DNA of 64,000 bases from Poa pratensis (lineage: Eukaryota > Streptophyta > Magnoliopsida > Poales > Poaceae): positions 4,986,192 through 5,050,191 of the forward strand of contig CAMZMU010000012.1 of assembly GCA_947311845.1 (NCBI GenBank), read 5' to 3'. Positions 10,840-23,402 of the stretch are shown here, piece after piece. The notes below the pieces were generated by a model. That model saw only the letters and a program-made list of their open reading frames with translations. It did no database searches and was not told the DNA's origin. The position numbers and the translations under genes are program-made. The first letter of the stretch is position 1. Each line of letters opens with the position of its first letter.

Positions 10840-12750
10840 AAAGGGACCCACTTTCTCCTTTGATGTTTGTGTTGGTTGCTGATCTGCTTCAGTTTGTTCT
10901 TAATGAGGCCATGAGTAGTCAGTATTTAATTCAGCCTCATGTTCTTGTCGACTACTCCAATGACTTATCACAAGTCAAATATCCACCCTGTCAATGTTCC
11001 TAAAAATAGACTAGATGATCTCATCTCTCGGCTGGGGATTTTCCCCTTCACCTATTTGGGCTGCCTCTAGGCATCTAAACCTAGAATTGAAGGCCTTATG
11101 CCTCTAGTCATTAGACCTGAGATAAGGTTTCAGACTTGTTCACCTTTTCGTACAACAGCCGGTAAAGGAGCTGGTTAATTCAGTCTTTTCATCTTTACCA
11201 ACTTTTACATGAGCAATCTCAAAATTCATAAGGTGTTATTGAATAGATTGATAAATATCAACGGGATATAGGAGACTCTCCTCATAGCCCAACTCTTGCA
11301 GCATGGCACCGTATTCCTAAACCCAAGGATAAAGGAGGACCGGGTGTCATTGATCTACAAGTTCAGAGTAATTGCTTGCTTATGAAATTTTTAGACAAAT
11401 TATTCAATAAGAAAAATCTATCTTAGTCACTTGGTTTGGGAAATCAATCATAGCTCTGCAAAGCCTCCAACAAAATCTTAATATTGCTCTTTCTGGTCAA
11501 GAGATTGTCTCAAATTACTACCAGATTTTCAAAAGATTGCAACTTGTGTCTTACACAATGGCATGACCATCCTTCATTTGGCATGACAACTGGACAGAGT
11601 AAGGTCACCTGCTCACATATCCTCACTTTTATTCATATTCTGCTTCGCTACACACATCTTTTGCCTCTGCAATTAGCAAGATTCTCTGTTGGCTTTATTT
11701 CGAATACCAACAGTCTGAGGATGCAGTTCGCTCTACCGGCCAGAATGAGGATTCTGATTGCTGGACATATCCTTGGGGGAGGAGGTGTTAATTATCTTGC
11801 TGCAATTTATCAACATTTTTTTTGGCTCTGGAAATCTTGTTGTCAGCAACAACACAAGGAGTACTTTTGGTTGCTTCTGCAGGGCAGGTTAACTCCACAT
11901 ATGTTTTACAAAGGAAAACAATATTTCTACCTGATTACTCGTGTGTACTTTGTAATGGCAGAAGAGTGGAGTGCAGCAATATGGAGGCCGAGCTATATGG
12001 ATCTCTTTTTTTTTTTTGAAATCTGCACTTTTGTATGTCCAAAAAAATCGAGACAAAAATTTTGTGTGAAGATAATGTTGAGATCTATAGTTGTGTAAAA
12101 ATATCAGTGAAGAATTCATAGTATTTTGGTCTGGGCAAAAAAGACAAATCCGCAGTTCTGGATAGTGAACAGTGCCGAGATTCAAATATTTGTAAACCTT
12201 GCCATATTTGTCTTTTTTGCCCAGGCCGAAATATTACGAATTTTTTGTTGAGAGTTTGCACAGCTATAGATCTCAGCATTATCTCCACTCAGAATTTTTG
12301 TTTCGATTTTTTAAAACTCAAAAGTGCAGATTTGAAAAAAATTAAAAAGCGGGAGCCATATAGCTCGGCCTACATTTGGGGTTTCCGCAGAAGAGTGTCG
12401 TTTCTCTAGATCATGTTGACACTATGTCTGTCTTACTCTTTAGTTACATGATGCATTCTCTCATCTTGAAGCTCTTGATTTACCGGAAAAAAAATTGCGA
12501 AAGCCCTTTTTGATGGAGATTATTATTCTTTGTGCTTGGTCGATCCGAAAGACAAGGAATGCAATGATTTTCAAGAAATAAGACCTAACCTCTTCAAGTG
12601 TAGGGCAATTTTCAAAGGGGATCTCATGTGGCTTCGTTTCAGAGTAATAAGGAAAAATATCTAATGTTTGCAGATTGGGTAGATAGCTTCATTTAGCATT
12701 TTCTTTTCCTTTTGCTTGTGCAAAACTCTTGTACTTTTATACCCAAAAAA
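10840..12750 (+). mobile_element. Decayed LINE (L1 type), 3' half of ORF2, split by a MITE
   Basis: Broken plus-strand frames give an RT-domain piece near 10860 (VLVADLLQFVLNEAMS), then near 11310 KPKDKGGPGVIDLQ and LLMKFLDKLFNKKNL. A zf-RVT region follows (CVLCNGR near 11945), and a C-terminal piece near 12580. These are standard blocks of plant L1 ORF2 after the YADD region. Many stops and frameshifts make it non-functional. A foldback MITE (11984-12373) separates the zf-RVT cysteines from the C-terminus. The end near 12745 ('cccaaaaaatcaaca') is a plausible worn A-rich tail. Confidence 0.75.
11984..12373. mobile_element. Foldback MITE with GGCCGAGCTATATGG termini
   Basis: Terminal inverted repeats of about 20 bases (aggccgagctatatgg left, its complement at right) continue into long complementary arms, for example 'gggcaaaaaagacaaat' near 12132 against 'atttgtcttttttgccc' near 12206. 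Total about 390 bp. A clear target-site duplication could not be read, so the superfamily is open. Confidence 0.75.
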
Positions 12751-12989
12751 TCAACAAAAATGCACACAGCAATCCTGCTGTTTTCTGTCACACAAAAAAA
12801 CACGCACCAGAGCTTCTTTTTTTTTCTTTTGCGAAAACGCACCAGAGCTCACGGAGAAATGACTTGAACTGGAAAGTCAACGATTTCTCGCATGTAAAGA
12901 TTATGTCCGATGTTCGCGTGTGATCCGTTGACTTCCACTCCACTCCACTCGGACGCCCGCCACGCACGCACTCTTTGCGTCCCGCTACC

Positions 12990-13737
12990 GCTACGCCAGA
13001 AAGCGTACGCCGCCCTCGCCCCCATCATTTTGCTCTATTCCCCCTCTCCGCCTCTTCTCCCAGCAGCCCGATCTGTCCCGCCGCCGCTCCAGCTCCGCTC
13101 GCATTCGCCGGAACCCTGGCGCCTCTGAAATCATCCTCCCTGTTCTCGCTCTTCCAAGCTCTGTTCGCTGCGGCTTCGCCCCCCTCGACCGCCGGTCCCC
13201 AGTATCCACCCCGAATCTCGATCTGCCCAGACCCATCTCCTGCCAATTAGGTGTGATAGCTCTTTGGGTTTCTACCACTGCTTTGGCTCTCGCGGTGTTA
13301 GGTTAGGCTGCGAGACTGTGGAGGTTACCCGACAAACAAGATCCTCGCGAGCAAATTAGGCATATTTATTGTCGCCGGCGGTGCAATTTGGACCAGTAGA
13401 AAGGTAGTTCTTGTGGGCATATAGGTCGCTGTTAGGTGGCTCCGTGGCTGGGGACAAGTGCTTGTTCTTACTTAGCTGACTCGTTAGGCTCCTTTGCCTT
13501 AGCTTACTATCATTGTATGATCTGTCCTGATGCCGGCTAGTTCATAGGACATGTTCATCAATCGCATTCCCTTCGTATGTTTCACACACAGGAGTCCTAG
13601 ACACAGGAGGACTGGGTTCTAGAAAGAAATGTTAAAAGTTCACTGGGTAAACTAGATATTCTGGGGCCAGTTAAAGGACTGTGTGAGCCGATTGCTTTTT
13701 TATTTGGCCCCTGCCGGTACAGCATTTTGGTTTGGCC
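12990..13737 (+). promoter_or_regulatory. 5' leader of the RING-H2 gene, with likely leader intron
   Basis: GC-rich sequence at about 12940-13250 resembles a grass 5' untranslated exon. It is followed by AT-richer text that ends in a pyrimidine tract and 'gtacag' at 13716-13721, 16 bases before the ATG. I infer a 5' UTR intron of about 0.47 kb from about 13250 to 13721. The donor is not certain. Confidence 0.45.
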
Positions 13738-16700
13738 ATGTCTTGTACGTCCCCAGACCCACCGGACTACTGCTCGGCTGTATCGCCCGAGCTTAGACTA
13801 TACCAGGCATTCATCTTCTCTGTGCCGGTTTTCTTCACATTCGTCTTGCTTCTCTTCTTCTACTTGGTCTACCTGCGGCGCCGCAGAGCGAATTGGCAGT
13901 CCCTGCGAATGAGGGCCAATAGTTTGATAAGGGGAGATAACCCTAGGGTAAGTTGGCTTTTTTATGTTCTTCTATTGAACAAGTTTTTTTAAGGTAACTG
14001 GTGTGTTGGGAATCTAATTCTTTAATTTGTCTTTGTTGGACACATCTGCATTTATAGTTGGAATGCGGCATTAAGAAGGAGGTGCGCGAAATGTTGCCGG
14101 TTGTGGTATTCAAGGAGAGCTTCTTGATCCGGGAAACACAGTCAGTAATCCGCTTCTGATCTCCTAAATGCAGTTAATATAAATTGTTATAATGCTAGAC
14201 CATATATGTTAATCTCATCAATTGAGACTCACTTGTCTATTTTTTGGGTTCAAATATGTGTTTTTCTAAAACATATTGTGGTGTATACTGTCCATATAGG
14301 ATGCAATAATTCTTTGGTGTAGAGCTTCTACTGATTTTGTCCTTTCAGTAGCTTAGGAATGATCTCCTTAATGGAAGCATGTGTTCTTATGTAAGGCTGC
14401 TAGAGCCTGCAGCTCGACGCCACCGACCCGTGTATGCCCTTAAGTACGAGGTAGCCAGGTTTTTAACCACTAGCAGCAGTACGAGTTTGTTAACCTCATC
14501 AGCTTAGAGTCACTTGCTTCATTTTAGGCCATGAAATAATATTTTCTAAAAAATATTGTGGTCTATACTGTCCATGTATGATGTAATAATGCTTTGGTGT
14601 AGAGCTTCTATTGATTTTGTCCTTTCAGTAGCTTAGGAATGATCTCCGTAATGGAACCATGTGTTCTTAATTAAGGTTGCTAGAGCCTGCAGCTCAATGC
14701 CACCGACCCATATATGCCCTTAAATACGAGGTAGCCAGTGGTTAATGTTTAACCACTAGCAGTGCGAGTTAGCCAGTTGTTAACCGGTAGCAAGAAACTA
14801 GTGAACGGCATGTGCAAATTTGGAAATTTGTTGAACATAAGAAACCAACAAAGATACGGCAATAAATTGAGATCCTTCAGTTGGCACAAGACTGATAGAC
14901 CTAATTAGGTTGTAGCACTACCAGGCTTCCGGCTTTAAATAACAAGTAGCGGTGTGCTATATCTTACTGATATAGCACTAATGAAGTGTTCGCGGATTAA
15001 CTTCTCTCGGAATAAATCATGTGGACATCTCTACACATGTAATTAGGGTAATAAATGTGCGTGATATCAAGTGTCGTCAAGGAGGTTATGTTGGCAAGTC
15101 TGTTTTTCTCTTATCAGGGAAGAGAAATATATTTACGCGTGTGCATTAACAGTGTTCTATCAAGGCTGACAGGATGCACGTGCCACTTCTGTTGCAAACA
15201 GTTAAAAGTAATTACAGCTACCTATGGATAGAACTGCATGGAAATCAGCAATTGTACCGGAATAGTAGTTTACTCATACTTTTTTCTCTCTTTCACGTTT
15301 TGGTTTCTTATGTTTTTGTTGGGTTTCATATCTAGCCTACCCCAACTTGCTTGGGACAAAAGGCTTAGTTGTTGTTGTTGTAGCTACCTACGGGCTACGG
15401 ATTCAAAGGCTCACTGCTGCTAACATGCACACGATAGTACAACTTATTTGAACCCAACATGAGTACAAGCTTTAGTCCCAAAACCCTAAAATAAAGTCCT
15501 GCTTGAATCATAGGAAGGTAGGCAGACCCAAGTCCTAAGTTTTTTCATCCAATATAGCTACTTCCGGCTGGGTAAGGGCTTGTGTGAATTTAGCCCAAGT
15601 GTGCCTTGCCAAAAAATTGTGCTAGCCAAAAAAATTTGTTAAGGTTTTGCTTGCCCATGAGTTGGCCAACATTGGCAAGAAAAACTAGTGTGGGCAAAAG
15701 AGCATTAGCATGCCAAACTATTGGCCATCATCAAAACAAGAACCAAATTTTTGGTCATGACCACAATGTTAGTAGGGTAGCTTTTGGCCACAATCCGAAC
15801 AACCCTAAATCTCTGGAAACCACATACAGGTTTCTTTCAGATCTTCTGGAGGGGATGGCATGAAGAAGAGAATACTGGAGTACTGAATACAATATTACCT
15901 AGGCGTTTCCTATCAGATATTTCTGGATATCAACTATGTATAAACGAGTTCCCTTCCAGGTTAATGTGTGCGGATGATTGTACGTGTGTGCACCTGTATC
16001 ATAATCCTTACTGCCTGACCTTAGAGAAGACGAATTAGACTGGAATGAAACTTCTCAGAAACGATAGCAGATTTGGTACTATAGCTGAGGCGAAGTTTAT
16101 GAAGGATGATATTATAATATACTTGCGGTAAGCCGTAGCATAAAGGCCTTTCCCGACACTTCCTTTTTTGACATGTGATTTGCATATGGTATTCTCCATC
16201 GCTAGCTCTTGCTGTAACTATGTGTTTGCCAACTATAGTATCCACTCCTTCCTCTGCCATCTTACACTGCACTGTTTCTTAATGTTGGTTACATTTCACT
16301 GAACAACTCATCATTCTTACCAGATGCTCAGTCTGCTTAGCAGACTATCAAGCGGAAGAGCGGCTTCAAAGGATACCTCCATGTGGCCATACCTTCCACA
16401 TTGATTGCATCGATCACTGGCTCTCTAAGAACACTACCTGCCCCCTTTGCCGGGTATCTCTCCTTCCAGCCCCCAAAACTGCCAGCGTTGACCCAACTGA
16501 TCTGGAAGCACATATTGCCGAAGAAGATGGCTCCTTGAATATACAGCATCAGGCAGACATTGGCGATGAAAACACACGACAGGAGGATCAGGCAGTGGAG
16601 CTTAGTGAGGGTTCGACACAGCAGGGTGAAGAACAGCCTACTAACGTGGAGGCATCAGTCATTGTAGTCATCGAGCCTCAGATAGCAGATACCGTGGGGT

Positions 16701-16744
16701 CTCCAAGTGCCACCACCTGCCTGCCCTGTAAGCCGAAGAAATAA
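13738..16744 (+). CDS. RING-H2 finger E3 ubiquitin ligase, ATL7-like, membrane-anchored
   Basis: Three coding exons: 13738-13947, 14058-14140 and 16324-16744, with GT-AG introns; together 237 codons plus stop. Residues 1-20 hold a short Cys/Pro-rich head. Residues about 22-46 form one transmembrane helix (QAFIFSVPVFFTFVLLLFFY). Next comes a basic RRRR stop-transfer, then EVREMLPVVVFKESF, a block shared with the ATL7/58/59 group. The RING-H2 finger is in exon 3 (C-x2-C-x15-C-x1-H-x2-H-x2-C-x10-C-x2-C), with the tryptophan of the ATL signature in DHWLSKNTTC. The acidic Glu/Gln-rich tail ends KPKK. The family transfers ubiquitin from E2 enzymes at membranes; the substrate is unknown. The first ATG in frame is at 13738. 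All metal ligands are present and there is no frame break. The gene faces the ARF gene tail to tail. Confidence 0.92.
14212..14770. repeat. Tandem duplication of about 280 bp inside the RING-gene intron
   Basis: Two adjacent copies, about 14212-14490 and 14493-14770, share long blocks such as 'tttggtgtagagcttcta' and 'gtagcttaggaatgatct', with scattered substitutions. Both lie in intron 2 and do not alter the coding sequence. Confidence 0.8.
15240..15385 (+). mobile_element. 3' end of an RTE-type LINE/SINE retroposon
   Basis: The text 'ctaccccaacttgcttggga' followed by 'aggcttagttgttgttgttg' at 15339-15382 is the characteristic 3' terminus of plant RTE-clade retroposons, ending in a TTG microsatellite. 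Only this end is recognisable; the 5' boundary is a guess. It sits inside intron 2 of the RING gene. Confidence 0.6.
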
Positions 16745-18032
16745 GGCTTTTTCTTTATGTACTATTTCATGTAATGTTGTATTTTTAGCTGACTTTAGGA
16801 AGAGTGACAAGAAGCGCATGAAGATATCCACCAATGATACGCTGATATACAGTGATTCTAAAGGGGAGGGGGGTGGGTCTAATCCTGTACTTGGAATTCC
16901 ACCAGAAACCGAGAAAATGACTAATGTTCTGATGTAGAACCACAGATGATATTGGAAAATAGAACATGCAATCTCTCTTTTCTTTTGGCTGCATCGTCCA
17001 TAATATCTGTAGTACAAGTACATACACGTGTTGTCTAATCTTGGTCTTGAATTGGGTCTGACCATGACCACAAATATAGTGATGCAAAAGACCCATTAAA
17101 CACAGCACAGCAGCGACCAACCAGCACAACAGCAACATCTAACCAAACACCCGCACGCCATCGTACCATCACCGTTCTTTGATTCCGGCCGGAGCAGCAC
17201 TAGCACGGTCGGAACAATCATTCAGACAGATCAACCTCCCTATGGATTAGAGATCAGTAGATTCATCATCAAAGCACATGGCTGCTTCATGTAGCTAAAG
17301 CACAAAAAGGCCCCCACCACATGGCTACAGGCCACTCCACTAGCACAAGAATGAAGAAAGAATGGGCATCACAATGATGAGAAAGAGCATCAGCAAAAGC
17401 GCGGCATTAGTCTGGTTCACAGGTTCAGTCCTATGTACACAAATACACAAAGAGCCAATGACAGGGAAGGCATCTGCAAGAAAGCACAAGCACTAACAGC
17501 AAATATGTTCCAGCTTCCAAAAGCACAACACCAACCACCACCCAACCCAAGCACGGCAGCACACCGGACAAGTTAAAAAGAAGAAGAGGGTGTTGCTGGA
17601 ATAAACACAACACTTTGCACGGCAAGGAACATATTTGCTGATATGTACTACTACTTGATAATCATGGTAGATACTCCTATTTACTGGCGAAGAGACTAGG
17701 CACTGCAGATCTTTTTACCAGTCCTCTTCACCCAACCAAAACGAGTACTGGACACAATGCCACCGCTAGTACCAAATGCGCAGCAAACGGGAACATGCAT
17801 GGAAGATGTCACATGGAATGTCATGCGGTGCACTGCTGACTCCCAGCCAATCCTGGCTTGGCAAGGGACCTCACTCATCCAGCAACCGGCATGATCCACA
17901 AACCAAGGGTGGATGTGGATGGAGTCTTCTGGGTCCGCGAAGCAACCAACCGATAACTCTTAGCAGTCTCATGGCAACCCCCATGATCGACATCCCAAAA
18001 CAACAGAGGAAAAGATAGGGCTGTGTTAGCAT
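16745..18032. other. Convergent intergenic space with the 3' UTRs of the RING and ARF genes
   Basis: No coding frame with a recognisable product. The left part should be the 3' UTR of the RING gene and the right part the 3' UTR of the ARF gene. No MITE or tandem repeat stood out. Confidence 0.5.
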
Positions 18033-21000
18033 TCAACAGTCATTATCGGCAACCTGGGCATTGTTCTCCAAGTCACTTTGTGGCAAGTCAGATTCGGACG
18101 GTGGTTTGCTTGGGCTTGGCTTGATGGTGTCACCAATGACCGGCAGCTTGGCCTTGGGAGTTAGATGCTTGGCCTCCTCATAGGAGTAAATGTATACCCT
18201 TTTTACCATGCTGCAGAACTCACTGCAATAGCACATGCCAAAAATGTCAGCAGTTAGGACAAAACTTCAAAACTAACCAATAGCAAATCAATGCAAGGGC
18301 ACATACTTCCAAGGGTCATCCCCAACCAGCATCATATCATCCTCATCATCTGTGTAAACAAGCTTCCACTTCTTGAGGCTGGCAGAGAGCTCTCCGTGGA
18401 TATCAAACATCTCTTCTAATTTGTGGAGAAGATCGTCATATCCACGAAGCCTTGTCAAGTCCACTGCCCTTCCAACTGCCATTCCTTCCATAATTACCTG
18501 TAGGATGAACAGTACTTGGTTACACTGCCACACCATAGGGCTTTGAACATCACCCAGAAATGATAATATAATGAGCTATTCTCACCTTGGTGCAGCTCCT
18601 CACTTGCTTACTCTGAGTCTCAAAAGGTGAATGGTCACTGCTTGCTGCTGGAGCATCGGATTTATTCACTTGGGATGGTTGTGAAAGCTGGTCAGACTCA
18701 ACGTCTACTGATGCAGCTGGTTGTTCTTGACAAACACCAGAAACAGCTACCGCTGGTGATGTTGCTTCCACAGCAGAGCTTATCTCAATTCCAAATAATC
18801 TACAGCCAGCAGTAGTGGGTTCTTGCTTCCTGCCAGGTGGAACTTTGTTGATGCTAGCAGAGTAGGAGTTGACTCTTGTGTCTCGCATTGGCCAATAAAA
18901 ATGGCTATTGGTTGGATTAGACGGCTCATTCTTTGTGCTGAATCCAACATTCAGTGACGATGAGAAGATTGAATTTGGGCTCGACGGATATAGTTCTTGA
19001 CTTCGTTGTAGTCCAGAAAATGAGAATGTTCGCGCAGACTCAGCCTGGGATTTCCACAAACCTGAGATAAAAAAGGAGGAGGTTAGATACGCAAGGCAAC
19101 CAATATCTCAAACAGTGGAATGCAACTGATGAGGCTTCTCGTTCTACAGAGACTTAATGCCATTAGGCAGAACATAACCATTAGCAACGGCTTAGAAGAT
19201 ACATACCAAAACCTGGAGGGTGTCCTGGAGCAATTGAAGGTAACGCGGGAGGTCGTGCGCGCTTATTTCTTGCAGGAGGCTGAGGTGGCTGTAGATTGGT
19301 TGCAACAAGTGGTTCCAGTTCCCATGGTGAAACTCTATCTGGACGGGGAATAGCAGAAGGCTCGTCCCATTGGACCTGTCAGAGGTGGGCATATATGATT
19401 GATGAGAACATGACAATACAACCATAGCTCTGTTGTGATATATGTTAACAAAAATAACAGTGAGGTGCAAACAGAAATTAAATTCTGCCTACAAAATCCA
19501 AGAATCTTGAGCACCTTTAGTGATCTCCACTCAGAATCTGCCCATGGAGATGTTGACATGCTCCCCACACCGATAATTGTCCCACTGAACCTGCAACCCA
19601 TGAACAAAACATTTATCACATGTGCCCCCTCAATCGAGTCAAACATCCATGTATGGAGAAAAATATATAATTACCTTCTTTCAGGAGCTTCATCACCCTC
19701 AAATCTCATCGTAAATCTCATTCCGACAGACATCTTGTTATTCTTAGCTTCAAGGTACTTGTTAAGACTGACGACAAACTCAGATCGACTTGTTCTGAAA
19801 ACCAAATTAGACGAGTAACGTAAACTTTGCTGCGAATTTTACAATGAACACATATTTGACAAACTAACAAGGAACCTGTGCATTGCCGCAGATTAAAAAG
19901 AAACCATATTACATGTTTACAAGAACAAGTACTTTATTCAATTGAGGTGTTGTTCAGTGTATCTGCAAAATTCATGGTCGTCTTGGAAAACAGAATTAAC
20001 TGGCTGGTGAACAATCCAATCACACTATCAGGCGACAGTTAGTAGAACCCAAGGCAAACAAACAATCATCATCAAATGGTTTTATTTACAGGAGTGAAGA
20101 CAAGAGGACAGAATTTGTTCAGCACAGAAATAGGGCATGATAGGGGGCAATCACAACAAATTCATAACAAGGAAACCTTGAGCATGCAGAGGTTACATAA
20201 AGTGCTATATGCACACTCAGGTGAAAAAGGAAAAGACACCCAACTTGTAAATGTGAGTAAATGAACAGGAACCATAGCAATAGTAAATGTCAAGGTACAG
20301 GAAGTGCTGCACAACAGATGATATGAACTGAAAAGGATTGAACCTGGGTTTGTAAAAAACAGAAAAGAGAGTTCCAGTGGAGATGGCATGGGATGCAGTT
20401 GCCAGGACTCCAAGGTGCATGCTGTGGCTTGATATTACTGATGATGGCATGTTGTTTAGTTGCCTCATCAGCCTCCTTACTCCAACTCGTAGATCTCCAT
20501 TCTCACCTCTGTTCGATGAACGACACTTAGCAGAAGTGATCAAAATAGAAAATTCATACAGACCTCAGCAGATACAGGATAAAAATAAAAACTTATTTGA
20601 CTTCAAAATACAAATGCTACTGCAAGCATACCTCAAAAAGATAAATGCATCACCGGCAACCAGTCTTTTCGAGCTAACAAAAACACTCCAGCCAGTTGTA
20701 AGCAGATGCCTTCGAGGTTGTCCTGGGAGAAACAATATAAATGAACCCTTATATCGCAGCAAACAGTATCACTACATAAAAATATGTCATCTTAACATTA
20801 TGGAAACTTTACTGTACACTCTAGGAAGGCTAAATGAAATTGAAAAGAAACACTGGCACTAAAAAACTATTAACAGTTTAAGCAGCGTGGTAAGATAACT
20901 CACCTCGGAATATGTGACGGAAGTGCCATTCATTTGCATGGAGATCTTTTGCCACCAGTTCTTGCCATGGCGGATTCTGAGTCATATCCTACAGAACATA

Positions 21001-22591
21001 CCCCGTACAACAGATGTATTAGAAAATCTTTATGAATATGTATAAGTGGATGCCGTTATAGAATGCTCTTTATGCTAACCAGTGGGGGCAAACATTCTTC
21101 AGCATGCCTCCTTAGAACTGAGAATCCACCATGAGTACTTGTATCTGATGCAGTCAAAGTCTTGCAGAAAGAATGGGCATTGCACTTTTCAGGTTCATGT
21201 GGCACAGGATCAGCGCTGGTGGGTTCACTTTGCTAATCAAGTAAATTTGAAAGAAAAACAAATCAGCTCATACATATTTTTAATTGACCATGTTATAGAT
21301 TTAGAGAAGTCAGAAGGGAACTAATAAGGAGTACTCACATTGCTTCTGGTTGCAGCATAATTTGAGCATAAACTTCATCTGAATCAGTTTCAGCCTGCAT
21401 TCCATAGGAAAACCGGTGAGCAAACTACGGGATCTCAGCTACATACATGACGACATTACAAGACATTTCAATGAAGGGAGAGTACACCAGACCAAACAGG
21501 AAAAAAAATGCTTACCCTAAGTTCTACATTGACCACCTTGCACATGATCTTAGATGGTAGATTAAACAAAGGCAGGTGCTGGTCAAGCTGTTGATCTGTA
21601 GACGCCTCGAGCTATAAAAGAAAACATTGTGATCAGTTCAAAGACACTGAAGATAACAGTTTTTCTGCAGAAACAAAACCGTACTGCCATTTTAATCTAG
21701 GAGCAAGCTACATTCCATATTAAGATGTGGTTCGTGCTGAGCAGCAAACTCGTTAGCTGTGGGGCGTCAAGAAGAGCAAACACCCATGTGGCGAGATATA
21801 TATACCTGTTCCATATGACCCTGGGGAAAGTAGTACACCCGCTCGCCTTGGCGAGGCACTGTGACCAACGGCCCAGCGCAAGCGCGCCATAGCTCCCTGT
21901 ATAATGCATCGCTAGAGTTCCCTACACAAAGGCATTGGGTTTCATTAAAGGAAAAAATCATCATGAAAGCAAGGCATACAAATCAAGGAGCCTTTCACTT
22001 TATTCTTAAGAACAAATTCTAAACCGTTTATCATGAGTTAATTTTTTTTGCGGGTATATCATGAGTTAATTTTAACCAATATTACTACCTAAACAGGCGC
22101 TTCATGCATGGATCCACAAACTACATAACGTGTTGTCAAGCTAAAGCATGAGATATTTAGAACAAAACAGACTAATTCGCTGGATAAAACCGAATTTGAG
22201 GTCCCTAATTGCACCCCATTTCACAGATCGGAATTCGCAAGCATCCAAAACAAAGTAGATAATGCATGAAGATTCTCTCTCAGGCCCGACCAGACAAAAG
22301 CACCAATCCATCACCCTAAACAGCAACACTATTAGTAAAAGCTACTCCTTTTTACCAGAAGAATGCCGAGTCGCCTCGAATTATAAGAATTTGACCACTT
22401 CTCGTCCTCACAAACGAGTCAACCGTCCAAGTCCACGTCTCTACTCCCTCGGCGTCCACCCAGGAACTCGTTGCTCTCGCCCCAGGAAGGCGGGAGCTCA
22501 TTGCTCGCCAAAGAAGCTCAATTCAAGGAGAAACAGCAAGCGAGGGCGAAGGAAGCTAACCTGTGGCACCCGCGGCGCCGGAATTCGCCAT
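18033..22591 (-). CDS. ARF: Auxin response factor, class B (ARF1/ARF9-type repressor)
   Basis: Fourteen exons on the minus strand: 22591-22561, 21921-21806, 21611-21516, 21394-21339, 21232 (or 21227)-21080, 20988-20904, 20722-20632, 20508-20344, 19794-19675, 19590-19515, 19375-19207, 19061-18586, 18497-18307, 18222-18033. Protein about 670 residues. It starts [11 protein letters not shown], then [15 protein letters not shown]. The B3 DNA-binding domain carries [20 protein letters not shown] and [13 protein letters not shown]. The ARF domain carries [16 protein letters not shown] and [16 protein letters not shown] Ser/Pro-rich middle region has the RLFGI repressor motif rather than a Gln-rich activator region. 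The C-terminal PB1 domain has [10 protein letters not shown] and the acidic [16 protein letters not shown]. The family binds auxin-response elements in the nucleus and pairs with Aux/IAA proteins. From memory it resembles rice ARF7. With the strongest acceptor for exon 5 (21232) the frame slips by one; an AG five bases further (exon from 21227) restores it. Confidence 0.93.
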
Positions 22592-23394
22592 CTCCGCCGG
22601 CCAGCCCAGACGAGCTAGCCCCGGCGGCCAGAATTCAGCCGTGGAACAAGACCGATCCGCTCACCGGCTCACCCCATGCTCAGCTCCGCAGATCTAGCGC
22701 CGCGGCACCACGAGGACGTCAGTGAGGCCCCAGCAAACGTACAATTCAGAGGAGGCGAGCCGCGAGATCTCACCAGGGGGACGGCAGTGCGCCGGCGACG
22801 ACGCTGCTTTTGGCGGGGGTTCCCGCGACAGGAGGCGGAGGGACGCGTCGCGGTCGCGAGGAGGCGGTCGGGGAAGTGGGCGGTGGTTCTGCGGCGGTGT
22901 GGCTGTGCTGTTTTTTTTTACTCCTGTCCTTGAGCTGAGCTTAGCGCGAGCGAACAGCGCGGCAGCGGGAGCAGTGCGGTGTGGTGCAGCAGCAGCAGGA
23001 AGGCGAGCTGGTGGTGGGTGGGTTTGGTGCTGTGACTTGTGCTTCTTTATTATTTTGTTCCGTTTTCGATGAAAGAAAGGAAGAAAATGTGCGGGATTTC
23101 GGGGGGAAAGCCGATGGCTCCACGGTAACGGCTGTTGCGTGGGTAGTAACGTGGTACAGGCTTGCCGGGCTGGTGTGTGTAGGACTACGGGTACACGCCA
23201 TGTGTACACAGCCTTCTACTATCATGGATCCTCTCCTTAACTTTTTCAGACTAGAGTGCGACATAAATAATTTGCCCCGTTTCGATCCTGTACGTAGAAT
23301 ATTATTTTCATACTTTTGATTTTGATTCCTGCATCAAATCATTCGAATTTTATTAAGCTCGGCCTCAGTCATATATATTTTATGTTTCAAGGGT
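22592..23394 (-). promoter_or_regulatory. ARF 5' leader and proximal promoter, with a two-codon upstream ORF
   Basis: GC-rich leader sequence precedes the ARF start codon at 22591. On the minus strand an upstream ATG at 22677 reads ATG-GGG-TGA (22677-22669), a two-codon uORF if it lies in the transcript. A CT-rich, T-run-containing stretch near 22910-22930 may mark the promoter. No definite TATA box is seen. Confidence 0.45.
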
Positions 23395-23402
23395 CCTACA
23401 AG

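Noticed and set aside
21697..21909. Minus-strand 70-codon frame beginning [12 protein letters not shown]
   Set aside because: Shadow of ARF exon 2; the correct frame reads [15 protein letters not shown].
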